A stretch of DNA of 64,000 nucleotides from contig NZ_AP020337.1 of assembly GCF_009176725.1 (NCBI RefSeq), forward strand, positions 992,001-1,056,000, given 5' to 3'. This DNA is from Pseudomonas sp. KUIN-1. Lineage in GTDB: Bacteria; Pseudomonadota; Gammaproteobacteria; Pseudomonadales; Pseudomonadaceae. The position numbers and the translations under genes were made by a program. Numbering within the stretch: position 1 is the stretch's first letter; each line of letters starts with the position of its first letter. Below are positions 19,844 to 27,838 of the stretch, piece by piece. Below the pieces are notes generated by a model. The model saw nothing but the letters and a program-made list of their open reading frames with translations, did no database searches and was not told where the DNA came from.

Positions 19844-20329
19844 ATGAGCTTGATCGTCCGTGCCATGGCAGACAGTGACTGGTCTTCGCTGGCTGTTATG
19901 TTTGAACAACCGGTATTCCGTTGGTGGACGCTTCGTATGCCGCACCAGTCAATCAACGACGTAAAAAAGCTTGTCGAAAGTCGAAGTGCTTCTGGGCTGT
20001 CCCTCGTTGCCGAGTGCGATGGCATGGTTGTCGGCTGCGCCATGCTCTATCGTTTTCAGGGGCGCAGGCAGCACGTAGCTGATTTCTGGATGGGGGTTGC
20101 AGACAGTCATCATCGTCAGGGCATTGGTGACTTGTTATTGAGCGAGCTCACCGCCACTGCCTCTCGATGGATGAATTTAAAGCGCCTGGAGCTTACTGTT
20201 TTCGTCGATAACAAGCCTGCTATCGCACTGTACGAAAAGAATGGCTTTGTCATAGAGGGCACGCACAGGAAATTCGCCTATCGAGATGGCGAGTACATAG
20301 ACGCTTTCAGCATGGCAGCAGTCTACTGA
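19844..20329 (+). CDS. AaaT/YhhY-like amino-acid N-acetyltransferase
   Basis: 161-residue GNAT protein. It matches the E. coli AaaT/YhhY pattern along its length: a Trp/Pro-rich N-terminus (TLRMPHQS), HVADFWMGVADSHHRQGIG (acetyl-CoA loop), RLELTVFVDNKPAIALYEKNGF, IEGTHRKFAYRDGEYIDAF. AaaT acetylates free L-Phe and L-Met and certain analogues, so a detoxifying role is possible. The gene has GAGGGGGTTGAA upstream of ATG 19844. A short GTCTTTT/AAAAGAC hairpin at 20332-20345 follows the stop. Confidence 0.82.
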   Translation: MSLIVRAMADSDWSSLAVMFEQPVFRWWTLRMPHQSINDVKKLVESRSASGLSLVAECDGMVVGCAMLYRFQGRRQHVADFWMGVADSHHRQGIGDLLLSELTATASRWMNLKRLELTVFVDNKPAIALYEKNGFVIEGTHRKFAYRDGEYIDAFSMAAVY

Positions 20330-20579
20330 AGTCTTTTAAAAGACCCTCGGAATGCAGCCTGCTTGTTATCAGGTACGAAGTCGGGGCCGTGCAGCACCGG
20401 CCCAACGCGTATCACTCATGAGCGCTGACTTGCTCGATTCCATCGTTCTCTTAAGCGGCATATCCACATTTTCCAGGCCGACTTTTCAGACAAACCCTAG
20501 GCCCCTTTGTCCGCTTCAGCCACAATGACAGCCTTTACCCACCAGCCTGCTGTGGGCTGTAAAAGGATTGGTGCTACTG

Positions 20580-21791
20580 ATGATGCTCTCTTTCAAACCA
20601 TGGTTGCGGGGCCTGGCGCTGGTTTTGCCACTGGCTGCGTTGCTGACCGCGTGTGACAAGTCCGACAAATCTGACAAGCCGGTGACGCCGTCTGCGCCGC
20701 CGCACACCACGTATAGCCAGGCTGGCTGGGACGCGCTGCCTGCGGTGTCCGACGCGGATTTGCAGGCCGGTTTTGCCTCGTGGCGCAGCGCGTGTGTTCG
20801 TTTGAAAGCAGATGCAGTGTGGGGGCCGACGTGTGCGGCGGCTGCGAGTCTTGCGGCTGCGCCGGATGCTGCGCAGATTCGCACCTTTTTGCAGGAGCAG
20901 TTGCAGGTCTACAGCCTGCGCGCCGACGGGGGTAGTGCCGATGGTTTGATCACCGGCTACTACGAGCCTGTTTATCCGGGCAGCCTGACGCAGACCGCCA
21001 CGGCCAATGTGCCGGTGTATGGCATTCCGGACGATCTGATCGTGGTCAATCTGGACAGTATTTACCCAGAGCTCAAAGGCAAGCGTCTGCGCGGTCGGCT
21101 TGAGGGGAGGGTGCTTAAGCCTTACGACGACGCTGCAACGATCAGCACGCAGGGCTTGAACGCGCCGGTGATTGCCTGGCTGACCGACCCGATGGATCTG
21201 CAATTCCTGCAGATTCAGGGCTCGGGGCGCGTGAGTCTGGAGGATGGCTCGCAGCTGCGTCTGGGCTATGCCGATCAGAACGGTCGTCCTTATCGCGCAA
21301 TTGGTCGCTGGCTGGTAGAGCAGGGGCAGCTGAAGAAGGAGGACGTGACCATGGGCAGTATCGCGGCCTGGGCCAAGGCGCATCCGGAGCGGATCAGCGA
21401 GCTGCTGGCGAGCAATCCCAGCTACGTGTTTTTCGCCCGTAACCCCGACAGCAACGAAGGCCCGCGCGGCTCGCTGAATGTGCCGCTGACCCCGGGCTAC
21501 AGCGTGGCCATCGATCGCAAGGTGATTCCGCTGGGCAGTCTGCTCTGGCTCTCGACGACGCGGCCGGATGGCAGCAGCGTGGTGCGTCCGGTCGCTGCCC
21601 AGGACACGGGCGGTGCGATTGCCGGTGAAGTACGCGCCGACCTGTTCTGGGGGACCGGCGATGAGGCGGGCAAGCTGGCTGGCGACATGAAGCAGAAAGG
21701 CAATATCTGGCTGTTGTGGCCCAAAGGCATGCCGTTGCCTCAGTCCGCAGAAACAGCTCCTGCAGCAACCCCGGCTGCTGCCAGTCACTGA
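20580..21791 (+). CDS. mltA: Membrane-bound lytic murein transglycosylase A
   Basis: Outer-membrane lipoprotein that cleaves the glycan strands of peptidoglycan. The N-terminus has a lipobox (PLAALLTAC, lipidated Cys near residue 26). The central MltA barrel includes ITGYYEPVYPGS and LQFLQIQGSGRVSLEDG; the C-terminal 3D domain ends with AAQDTGGAIAGEVRADLFWGTG, containing catalytic Asp residues. About 403 residues, normal for MltA. AAGGA at 20563-20567 is 12 bases from ATG 20580; GTG 20571 and ATG 20583 are alternatives. The 240-base upstream gap shows no gene. Confidence 0.92.
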   Translation: MMLSFKPWLRGLALVLPLAALLTACDKSDKSDKPVTPSAPPHTTYSQAGWDALPAVSDADLQAGFASWRSACVRLKADAVWGPTCAAAASLAAAPDAAQIRTFLQEQLQVYSLRADGGSADGLITGYYEPVYPGSLTQTATANVPVYGIPDDLIVVNLDSIYPELKGKRLRGRLEGRVLKPYDDAATISTQGLNAPVIAWLTDPMDLQFLQIQGSGRVSLEDGSQLRLGYADQNGRPYRAIGRWLVEQGQLKKEDVTMGSIAAWAKAHPERISELLASNPSYVFFARNPDSNEGPRGSLNVPLTPGYSVAIDRKVIPLGSLLWLSTTRPDGSSVVRPVAAQDTGGAIAGEVRADLFWGTGDEAGKLAGDMKQKGNIWLLWPKGMPLPQSAETAPAATPAAASH

Positions 21792-22100
21792 AATCCCTTC
21801 ACCTCGATAGCTACCGTCCTGCTCAATGGATAGGTAGCTATCTTCTTCATGCCCCCGTTTTCCTTCCAAATACGCTTGAGATAGCGAAATGCAATGGGGC
21901 GAGAGTGCTGCCAACAGCGCCGCCAGAGCTATCGGTTTGCAGGTGAAAAAAGCCGGCATTCAGGCCACTTCACAGCGTCAATTCCAGATTTAGACGTTAC
22001 CCTTTGCCGAGTGCCCCGGCGGACTCGACTGGTTGCCGTCGTCATTACAACCTGCGCCGTAAAGCGTGGCCGCCACGCAGATCACCGAGCTTGCCAATGA

Positions 22101-22375
22101 ATCGACGGAGACAGCAAGCTGCCCAACGTCGCGCTGATCGGCACGTCGTTCTCGTGCAATTCGGGTTTTGTCGGGTTTCTACAGCGCGCACTCGGCGCCC
22201 CGATTGGCAACGTTGCCAAGGACTGCGGCGAGCTCTTGGCAACGTTGCCAACCTTTACTTTGACAACCCGGCCTTCCGCCAGACGCCGCCCAAACTGCTT
22301 ATATGGGAAATTCCCGAGTGGGATCTGCAGACCATTTATGGGAGGGTCGACAAGTTAGATGTACCTGTAAAATAA
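22101..22375 (+). pseudogene. Decayed AlgJ/AlgX-like C-terminal fragment
   Basis: Two adjoining reading frames together read like the C-terminal part of an AlgJ/AlgX-family (SGNH-like, polysaccharide O-acetylation) protein. Frame one from 22101 gives KLPNVALIGTSFS ... GFVGFLQRALGAPIGNVAKD, ending in a shifted region; the other frame, from about 22238, gives YFDNPAFRQTPPKLLIWEIPEWDLQ and stops at 22375. The frame change falls between two copies of GGCAACGTTGCCAA (22205-22218 and 22238-22251). No start codon, signal peptide or N-terminal domain remains; weak similarity may extend left to about 21990. The rest of 21792-22473 holds no intact gene. Confidence 0.6.
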
Positions 22376-22430
22376 AGCTCGGGCATACCCTGTTCGAGAC
22401 AGGGTTACGATTATCAAGTCTCAGATGGAG

Positions 22431-22459
22431 GAACGCCCGGCTGAAGCCGGGCGTTCTTT
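22431..22459 (+). terminator. Strong hairpin with short T-run
   Basis: Perfect 11-bp stem GAACGCCCGGC/GCCGGGCGTTC around a TGAA loop, followed by TTT. It lies between the AlgJ-like remnant and the end of the pyocin immunity gene and may stop transcription from either side. Confidence 0.7.
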
Positions 22460-22473
22460 AAATAGTGTAACTT

Positions 22474-22737
22474 TTATTCAAAAGAATATTTTTTTTCGGC
22501 GATGAAAGCGGGCTCCTTCCAGTTGGGTCCTTTAGACGTGCGACCATTTGCATCTAAAGCCAGAATGCCCTCACGGAAAAGTCGGGTGTAAGTTCCCCAA
22601 AGCTCACCGGACTGAAGCGCCTCAAATTTATAAGTGGTGTACAGTCTGTCTATCCGTGGTTGGGACGTAGTTAGAGCCAGGACTGCCAATACATCTGCCA
22701 CGGTTTCGTTAATGATAATGTCTCTGATGTGGGTCAT
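22474..22737 (-). CDS. Probable pyocin immunity protein
   Basis: 87-residue soluble protein starting one base after the stop of the pyocin gene on the same strand, the standard arrangement of a toxin with its immunity gene. It is predicted helical at the N-terminus (IRDIIINETVADVLAVLALTT) and ends in an aromatic/basic segment (FIAEKKYSFE). I do not recognise a named immunity family; the assignment rests on position, size and coupling. It should bind and block the C-terminal toxin domain of the neighbour, protecting the producer. Confidence 0.7.
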   Translation of the reverse strand: MTHIRDIIINETVADVLAVLALTTSQPRIDRLYTTYKFEALQSGELWGTYTRLFREGILALDANGRTSKGPNWKEPAFIAEKKYSFE

Positions 22738-22738
22738 T

Positions 22739-24805
22739 TCATTGGCCTCTCAATGCGTCAGCATGATCTTGTTTGTCACCAGCCGATTGAGCCGCTTCGG
22801 TGTAAAGAAAATCACGATTTTCGTTAATTCTATAATCCTCAAGGGCTGCCGTATGAGCGTTATTCCATACGTTACCTTGCACGCCATCAGCCACCCCCAG
22901 TGCCCTGTAACGTTCTAATTCCCTGAGCTCGTGGGTGTAAAATCTTTTATCAGTATCCGTCACGGCTAACTCGCCGCGCAAAATTTTTTCCAGACGATCA
23001 ATCATTATAGTATTTGCATCTGATGAGCCGAATCGGCCTGTGTGCAGCTTAACGAGATCAATGCCGTCCTGAGTGACTGAGGCGGTTGTCCAGTCAAGGT
23101 TTTGGGTGGGGCCGCCCGCTTTTTCAGGATCGTACATTCGACCGCTATGCTCTCCTTTGGTTGTTGCCCCTTCATAGGGGCTGTTGAACACGGCATAGAC
23201 CGGAGGCAAACCCGAATTTAAAGGATAAACGTAAATGGCGTCCCGAATGTCCATCTGGCCGGTGGCGGGTAAAGGCTCGGCTTTCACCTCGATAGGTTCC
23301 AGTGTAATTCCAGCGTACGCCGGAATTTCGACTGGTTGCGCCACCGTCGTCGTTGAGCTGTTTCCAGGTGCTGCGATTGGAAACGTCAAGGTGATGGGCG
23401 GGGTGTCCGAAGTGGTAAAGGTGTAGGCGTTGGCCACTGGGTCCAGTATCAGAGCCCTCACAGGCACCTTGGGAGAAAATCCGCCTTCGGCTTGTGTTGC
23501 CACGACTGAATACTTCGACTGATCGCCGTAAATTCTATAGGGCATATCGACCGTTCCACCCGTTGCCGCCACGTCATTCAAGGCGTCGGGCAGATCAGGC
23601 ATCAGAACCCTGGCCGGAAGGTCCAGCATTCTTTCCGGTAACTCTCCATTGCCAAGCGAAGGGGAGTACAGCAACGTGCCGATGCCTACGGCTGTGGTAG
23701 AGCTGACAGCCGTGCCTGCGAGAGCCGTTAATATTTCGATAGCGGCTTGAATGGTAGCGTCCAGAAAGAGACCGGATCCTGCTGTAACGGAAATGACTCC
23801 TGCAACTGCACCCAACTGCGGTGTACCCGCTTCCGGGAGCCTGAGCGTCTTGCCCGCTTCTAGCGCTTGAGCTTCTGCCGTCACGCGCGCGTGCTCGTCA
23901 GCGTCACGCTGGGCCTGCGTCTCTGCCTCCATACGAGCTTGTTCAGCCGCTTCGGCAGCTACTCGGCGAGCTTCTGCTTCGGCAGCAAGAAGAGCCTGCT
24001 CATCCGCTACTCGCTTGGCTTCAGCCTCCACTGCAACTCGGGCTTGTTCAGCGGTTTCGGCAGCAAGTCGAGCGTGCTCTGCAGCTTCAACGGCAAGCCT
24101 CGTCGACTCGGCTTCTGCCGCGATACGTGCGTCCTCCCTGGCCTGCGCTGCAGCAATAGTATGGCTTAGTGATACCGACCTCTCTGTGAGCATCCTGATT
24201 TTCTCTTCAAGAATTTTTGCTCTGTAGGCTGCTGTGACTGAGGCTTCCCAGCTTTTATAAACGTCAAGGGGAGAGCCCAAGTCTCTTCTTGTTTGAAAGA
24301 TATTTAAAAAATCCACAGCGTTTTTTTTAATATCTACCGCCAATACATGCCTGCCAAAGAAAGCATGAGCGCCTTCGTTACTCTTGGCTAACTCAGCAGC
24401 GCGCTGTGAAATCAGGCTGTCCACCACGTTTTTTTCAATCGTAGACTTTTCTAACTCAGAGAAGGGGTAATCTCCTACGCCGGCAGAAATTTCCGCGTCA
24501 ACGTCAGCCGGAAGGAGGGGCAAAAAGTCTATGTAAGACTGATGGATGTTTTGCTGTGTTGAAGAGGCCGTCACGATAATGGATATCGTGTACTGCTCGT
24601 TTCTTATACCCCTTTTACTGAAGAATGCATCCAGCTCATGGTTTGCAGGAATAGTGCCGTCCCATCGCAGCGGTCTGGCGATTACTCCGGCTCCTGACAG
24701 CGGGCCTAATGGCCTGGGCAACGGCTGGCCAGGTGTTACGATTGTGGGTGGAAGAGTAATGACGTTTTGCGGCATGTGCTTATCCTTAAGGTTTAAATCG
24801 CCCAA
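22739..24805 (-). CDS. S-type pyocin (colicin-like bacteriocin)
   Basis: 688-residue modular bacteriocin. Visible parts: an N-terminal unit (about 1-190, probably receptor binding); a long Ala/Glu/Arg coiled coil (about 200-325, repeated AARxAxEAEA-type units); a hydrophobic Gly/Ala segment (about 330-380); a pyocin_S translocation domain (about 385-530, with MPYRIYGDQSKYSVVA); and a C-terminal toxin domain (about 555-688) bearing EHSGRMYDPEKAGGP, VKLHTGRFGSS, RLEKILRGE and DKRFYTHELRELERYRALG. The conserved K/H/R/E/D pattern suggests a nuclease, but I cannot name the fold. Two starts have ribosome sites: TTG 24805 (AAGGAG) and ATG 24775 (AAGGA). The SD of the first sits in a hairpin. Confidence 0.83.
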   Translation of the reverse strand: MGDLNLKDKHMPQNVITLPPTIVTPGQPLPRPLGPLSGAGVIARPLRWDGTIPANHELDAFFSKRGIRNEQYTISIIVTASSTQQNIHQSYIDFLPLLPADVDAEISAGVGDYPFSELEKSTIEKNVVDSLISQRAAELAKSNEGAHAFFGRHVLAVDIKKNAVDFLNIFQTRRDLGSPLDVYKSWEASVTAAYRAKILEEKIRMLTERSVSLSHTIAAAQAREDARIAAEAESTRLAVEAAEHARLAAETAEQARVAVEAEAKRVADEQALLAAEAEARRVAAEAAEQARMEAETQAQRDADEHARVTAEAQALEAGKTLRLPEAGTPQLGAVAGVISVTAGSGLFLDATIQAAIEILTALAGTAVSSTTAVGIGTLLYSPSLGNGELPERMLDLPARVLMPDLPDALNDVAATGGTVDMPYRIYGDQSKYSVVATQAEGGFSPKVPVRALILDPVANAYTFTTSDTPPITLTFPIAAPGNSSTTTVAQPVEIPAYAGITLEPIEVKAEPLPATGQMDIRDAIYVYPLNSGLPPVYAVFNSPYEGATTKGEHSGRMYDPEKAGGPTQNLDWTTASVTQDGIDLVKLHTGRFGSSDANTIMIDRLEKILRGELAVTDTDKRFYTHELRELERYRALGVADGVQGNVWNNAHTAALEDYRINENRDFLYTEAAQSAGDKQDHADALRGQ

Positions 24806-24813
24806 TAATATCT

Positions 24814-24830
24814 CCTTGATATTAGGTAGT
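24814..24830 (-). promoter_or_regulatory. Ribosome-binding site inside a small hairpin
   Basis: On the minus strand AATATC-AAGGA-GATATT places the pyocin ribosome site in the loop and right arm of a perfect 6-bp stem just before TTG 24805. This could dampen translation of the bacteriocin; a second ribosome site serves ATG 24775. Confidence 0.4.
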
Positions 24831-25078
24831 ATTAATAGTCACGAAGTGCGGTACATAGGTATAGGTAGTTGTTTTTTTGTTCAGGCTTTCAGGCACGCAA
24901 TTGAAACGCATGCTGGTGTAGGACTGGTCAGCGGCCGCACGTAGTGTTGCCGGTTTTGTAATCCATCGCAGTGTTAAGGCGTTACTTCTGGTGCTGAATG
25001 CATTGGTCGCGGCGTACGTTGCTTTGAACCCATGGGACAGCAAGAGCCCCCCATAATCGAGCTAACCGTTCAGCCAGT

Positions 25079-25540
25079 TCACCCCAAACGCGGATCAACC
25101 ACAAAATCCAGCTCTTTGGCCGTCGCCACAACCGCCCTGAACTCCGGGTGCTGGACGTTGAGCAGGTAGTTGGACTCGCGCGGGATGATCACGCTGGGCA
25201 CTGCCAGTGCCAGGCTCTGAGCGGAGGACAGCCAGTCGTCGCCGAACGAGGCGGTTGCCGGTGGTGCAGGCTCTTCGCGCCAGTCGCGGGGCAGGGTGTC
25301 CGGGCGTGCATTGAGGATGTGCTCCTCGGCAATCTGCAGTTCAAGCATCGTGTAATGCTGAGCCACAGTGGCGTTGTTCAGGTGTACCAGCACTTCCAGC
25401 AGGGCCAGTGACTCGCTGCCCGCGCAGTACACGCAGGCGTTGCCTTTGCTGTTCCAGCGTCCGCCATAGAGCTTGGCGCCTTCGCCGTCGAAGGCCTGCG
25501 CCAGCCATTTGCGCTTGACCAGTCGATAGACCGCTATCAC
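25079..25540 (-). CDS. RES-domain toxin of an Xre-RES toxin-antitoxin pair
   Basis: 153-residue RES-family toxin. The family degrades NAD+ in the cytosol, halting growth. The N-terminal core shows YRLVKRKWLAQAFDGEGAKLYGGRWNSKG, with the Arg, Tyr and GxRWN residues that line the active site, followed by VYCAGSESLALLEVLVH containing the conserved catalytic-site Ser/Glu. Start is GTG 25540, overlapping the antitoxin stop by 4 bases (GTGA), which explains why only an upstream ATG-like start in a shifted context gives a longer frame. Translational coupling to the antitoxin is therefore expected. Confidence 0.88.
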   Translation of the reverse strand: MIAVYRLVKRKWLAQAFDGEGAKLYGGRWNSKGNACVYCAGSESLALLEVLVHLNNATVAQHYTMLELQIAEEHILNARPDTLPRDWREEPAPPATASFGDDWLSSAQSLALAVPSVIIPRESNYLLNVQHPEFRAVVATAKELDFVVDPRLG

Positions 25541-25986
25541 GCCACGACCCCGTGCTCCAGGCGGCCGATCAGGTCGAGCACTGCCTGAGCCTCCGCCGAG
25601 GTCGCGAGCATTTCCAGCGGCCTGCGAGTACCCAGCCCGTAGACCGGGTTGGCCAGCCACAGACGAGTCGCTTCGGCGTCGTTTTCGAACAGGTCCAGCG
25701 CCGCCTTGTACACCGCTGCCAGGCGGAACAGCCGATCGCTTTCCTCGGCATTGAAGCGGCGCACCTTGAGACGTCGCTGCAAGGTCGCCGGAGCGATGCC
25801 CAGATGTTCGGCCAGGGTCGAGCGGTTCAGGTCGGTGTAATGCGCCAGACGTTCGAAGACTTCATACGGCAAGCCGTCATGCAGCGCCGAGTACAGCCGC
25901 GCGCCTCGTGCGGGAATGCCCAAGTGTTGCCAGAAATCGTCCTGCCGGGGCAGGGCTGGATGATAGTCGCGTATGGGCAGAGACAT
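25537..25986 (-). CDS. Xre/MbcA/ParS-type antitoxin
   Basis: 149-residue antitoxin of the RES system. The middle holds a helix-turn-helix (LNRSTLAEHLGIAPATLQRRLKVRRFNAEESDRL, in pieces: TLAEHLGI, TLQRRLK), and the C-terminal MbcA/ParS toxin-binding domain carries AALDLFENDAEATRLWLANPVYGLGTRRPLEML, whose W/L-x-x-PxxxLGxRxPLEML signature is diagnostic. It should neutralise the toxin by blocking its active site and repress the operon. The AT-rich stretch at about 26000-26040 is the likely promoter/operator. Confidence 0.9.
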   Translation of the reverse strand: MSLPIRDYHPALPRQDDFWQHLGIPARGARLYSALHDGLPYEVFERLAHYTDLNRSTLAEHLGIAPATLQRRLKVRRFNAEESDRLFRLAAVYKAALDLFENDAEATRLWLANPVYGLGTRRPLEMLATSAEAQAVLDLIGRLEHGVVA

Positions 25987-26251
25987 GGCACACCTGTCTA
26001 TCGAGTGATTGCTATTAAATCTATCAATTGATAATAGGCACGTTTCAGACGTCGCGACAGTGATTTACAGCAACGGATAGCGAATAAAACTACAGAAACT
26101 CCAAAAATCACCGACTTAAGCTATAGGTTTAGTTTGAATGTTGCTGATCTCGCGTTATAGGCTCGAAGTCAGTCGCTTCCGATGGTGCCGTCAAACGTAT
26201 ACGTGCTGTCCGCCGTGGTCAGCCTGATTTTCCTGCAGTGAGAACCACACG

Positions 26252-27256
26252 ATGTCCACGCTTGCGCTATTGATATGCGATGACTCGAACATGGCGCGAA
26301 AGCAGCTGTTGCGCGCGCTACCTGAAGACTGGGATGTGTCGGTCACGCTGGCCACCCAGGGGCAGGAAGGCCTGGAAGCGATTCGTAAAGGTCAGGGCCA
26401 GGTGGTCCTGCTCGACCTGACCATGCCGGTGATGGACGGTTACCAGACGCTGACGGCGATTCGTGACGAAAACCTCGACGCCAAGGTGATTGTGGTGTCG
26501 GGCGACGTGCAGGACGAAGCCGTGCGTCGGGTCATGGAGTTGGGCGCGCTGGCGTTTCTGAAAAAACCTGCCGACCCGGACGAACTGAAAAGCACGCTGG
26601 AGCGCCTGGGCCTGCTGGGCAAGCCTGCGGCGTCACCGGTTGCACTGCCGGCCCTCAACAACAAGGGCGGGGTGATCAGCTTTCAGGATGCGTTCCGCGA
26701 AACCGTCAACGTAGCCATGGGCCGTGCAGCGGCGTTGCTGGCCAAGGTACTGGGTGTCTTTGTGCAGTTGCCGGTGCCCAACGTCAACATGCTTGAAGTT
26801 GGTGAGCTGCACATGGCGCTGGCCGATGCGCACAGCGATCAGCGCCTGACTGCGGTGTGTCAGGGCTACATCGGTGGCGGTATTGCAGGCGAGGCGCTGC
26901 TGATTTTCCACGACTCGGAAATTTCCGGTATCTCGCAGCTGATGGGCGGCGATCACTCCGACAGTTCCGACATGGAGATGCTCCTTGACCTGTCCACGAT
27001 CCTGATCGGTGCCTGCCTGAGCGGGATTGCCGAACAGATCGACATCGCCTTTTCGCAGGGCCATCCACAGTTGCTGGGTGCACAGGGCGGCATCGACGAG
27101 CTTATCCGCATCAATCAGCAACGCTGGAAAAAGACCCTGGCGGTCGAAATCAGTTACAGCGTGGAAGGCCACAATCTGCATTTCGATCTGCTGATGCTGT
27201 TCACCGAAGATTCGGTCGAGCTGCTTACCAAAAAACTCGCCTACATGATGAGCTGA
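26252..27256 (+). CDS. Response regulator with REC and CheX/CheC-like domains
   Basis: 334-residue cytosolic signalling protein. N-terminal receiver domain (about 4-125): acidic pair DD near residue 10, phosphoacceptor in VVLLDLTMPVMDGY near 54, the conserved Ser (IVVSGD) and Lys (FLKKPADP). The C-terminal half (about 150-334) resembles the CheC/CheX/FliY phosphatase fold, with a paired pattern of beta strands and helices (VNMLEVGELHMALADA, STILIGACLSGIAEQI). It may dephosphorylate a CheY-like partner or itself. The PAS gene follows by 3 bases, so the two form an operon. No histidine kinase gene is nearby. Confidence 0.82.
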   Translation: MSTLALLICDDSNMARKQLLRALPEDWDVSVTLATQGQEGLEAIRKGQGQVVLLDLTMPVMDGYQTLTAIRDENLDAKVIVVSGDVQDEAVRRVMELGALAFLKKPADPDELKSTLERLGLLGKPAASPVALPALNNKGGVISFQDAFRETVNVAMGRAAALLAKVLGVFVQLPVPNVNMLEVGELHMALADAHSDQRLTAVCQGYIGGGIAGEALLIFHDSEISGISQLMGGDHSDSSDMEMLLDLSTILIGACLSGIAEQIDIAFSQGHPQLLGAQGGIDELIRINQQRWKKTLAVEISYSVEGHNLHFDLLMLFTEDSVELLTKKLAYMMS

Positions 27257-27259
27257 CCC

Positions 27260-27742
27260 ATGAGCAACGCTATTGAAATCAACGAGCTTCATTGGTTGCT
27301 GGCCGTCACGCAGAACATTGACGTAGGCATCGTGGTGCTGGACCTGAACTACCGCGTGACGGTCTGGAATACCTTCATGGAAAACCGCTCGGGTGTGGTG
27401 CCCTATGTGGCCATCGACAAGACTTTTTTCGAGATTTTCCCGGAGGTCAACGCGAAGTGGTTCAGCAAGAAAATCGATAACGTCGTGACCCTCGGCACGC
27501 CGGCGTTCACCATCTGGGAGCAGCGGCCGTATCTGGTGCGTTTCAAGAATTACCAACCGATTACCGGGCAGGAGGAGTTCATGTATCAGAACACCACACT
27601 GTTCCCGCTGCGGTCGACCACCGGTGCGATCAGCCATGTGTGTCTGGTGATCTATGACGTCACCGACGTCGCGGCCAACCGCAATCAGTTGCTGGCGGCC
27701 AACGACAAGCTGCAGCAACTGTCGGGCTCAGTGAAAAGCTGA
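27260..27742 (+). CDS. PAS-domain sensory protein
   Basis: 160-residue soluble protein that is essentially one PAS fold (about 8-140): MAVTQNIDVGIVVLDLNYRVTVWNTFMENRSG at the start (VVLDLNYRVTVWN in particular), FFEIFPEV, and the terminal beta strand with HVCLVIYDVTDVAANRNQLLAAN. A short coiled helix ends the protein. No output domain is present, so it probably works with the upstream REC-CheX regulator, to which it is coupled by a 3-base gap. The bound cofactor or ligand cannot be told. Confidence 0.8.
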   Translation: MSNAIEINELHWLLAVTQNIDVGIVVLDLNYRVTVWNTFMENRSGVVPYVAIDKTFFEIFPEVNAKWFSKKIDNVVTLGTPAFTIWEQRPYLVRFKNYQPITGQEEFMYQNTTLFPLRSTTGAISHVCLVIYDVTDVAANRNQLLAANDKLQQLSGSVKS

Positions 27743-27838
27743 CCCGCGCCCGGGCTTGGCGATGAATGAAACCGGCACTGCGGGCTTGATCCCGCTCGTG
27801 CTAGGATCGCGATTTTTCCGCTGACGCTCAGGGACATC

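Noticed and set aside
20574..21959. A 461-codon minus-strand frame opposite mltA.
   Set aside because: It is an antisense shadow of a clear mltA gene, with no domain or ribosome site.
22388..22404. CCCTG-TTCGAGA-CAGGG, which looks like a tRNA T-arm.
   Set aside because: No acceptor stem, D-arm or anticodon arm can be drawn around it; kept only as a chance hairpin or possible attachment-site scar.
24806..24900. A PrtN P-box or LexA site upstream of the pyocin.
   Set aside because: I looked for ATTGNNGTNN repeats and CTG-N10-CAG and found no convincing match.
24822..25043. 73-codon minus-strand frame upstream of the pyocin.
   Set aside because: It starts after an in-frame stop, lacks a ribosome site, and only vaguely resembles the end of an adhesin; may be a remnant.
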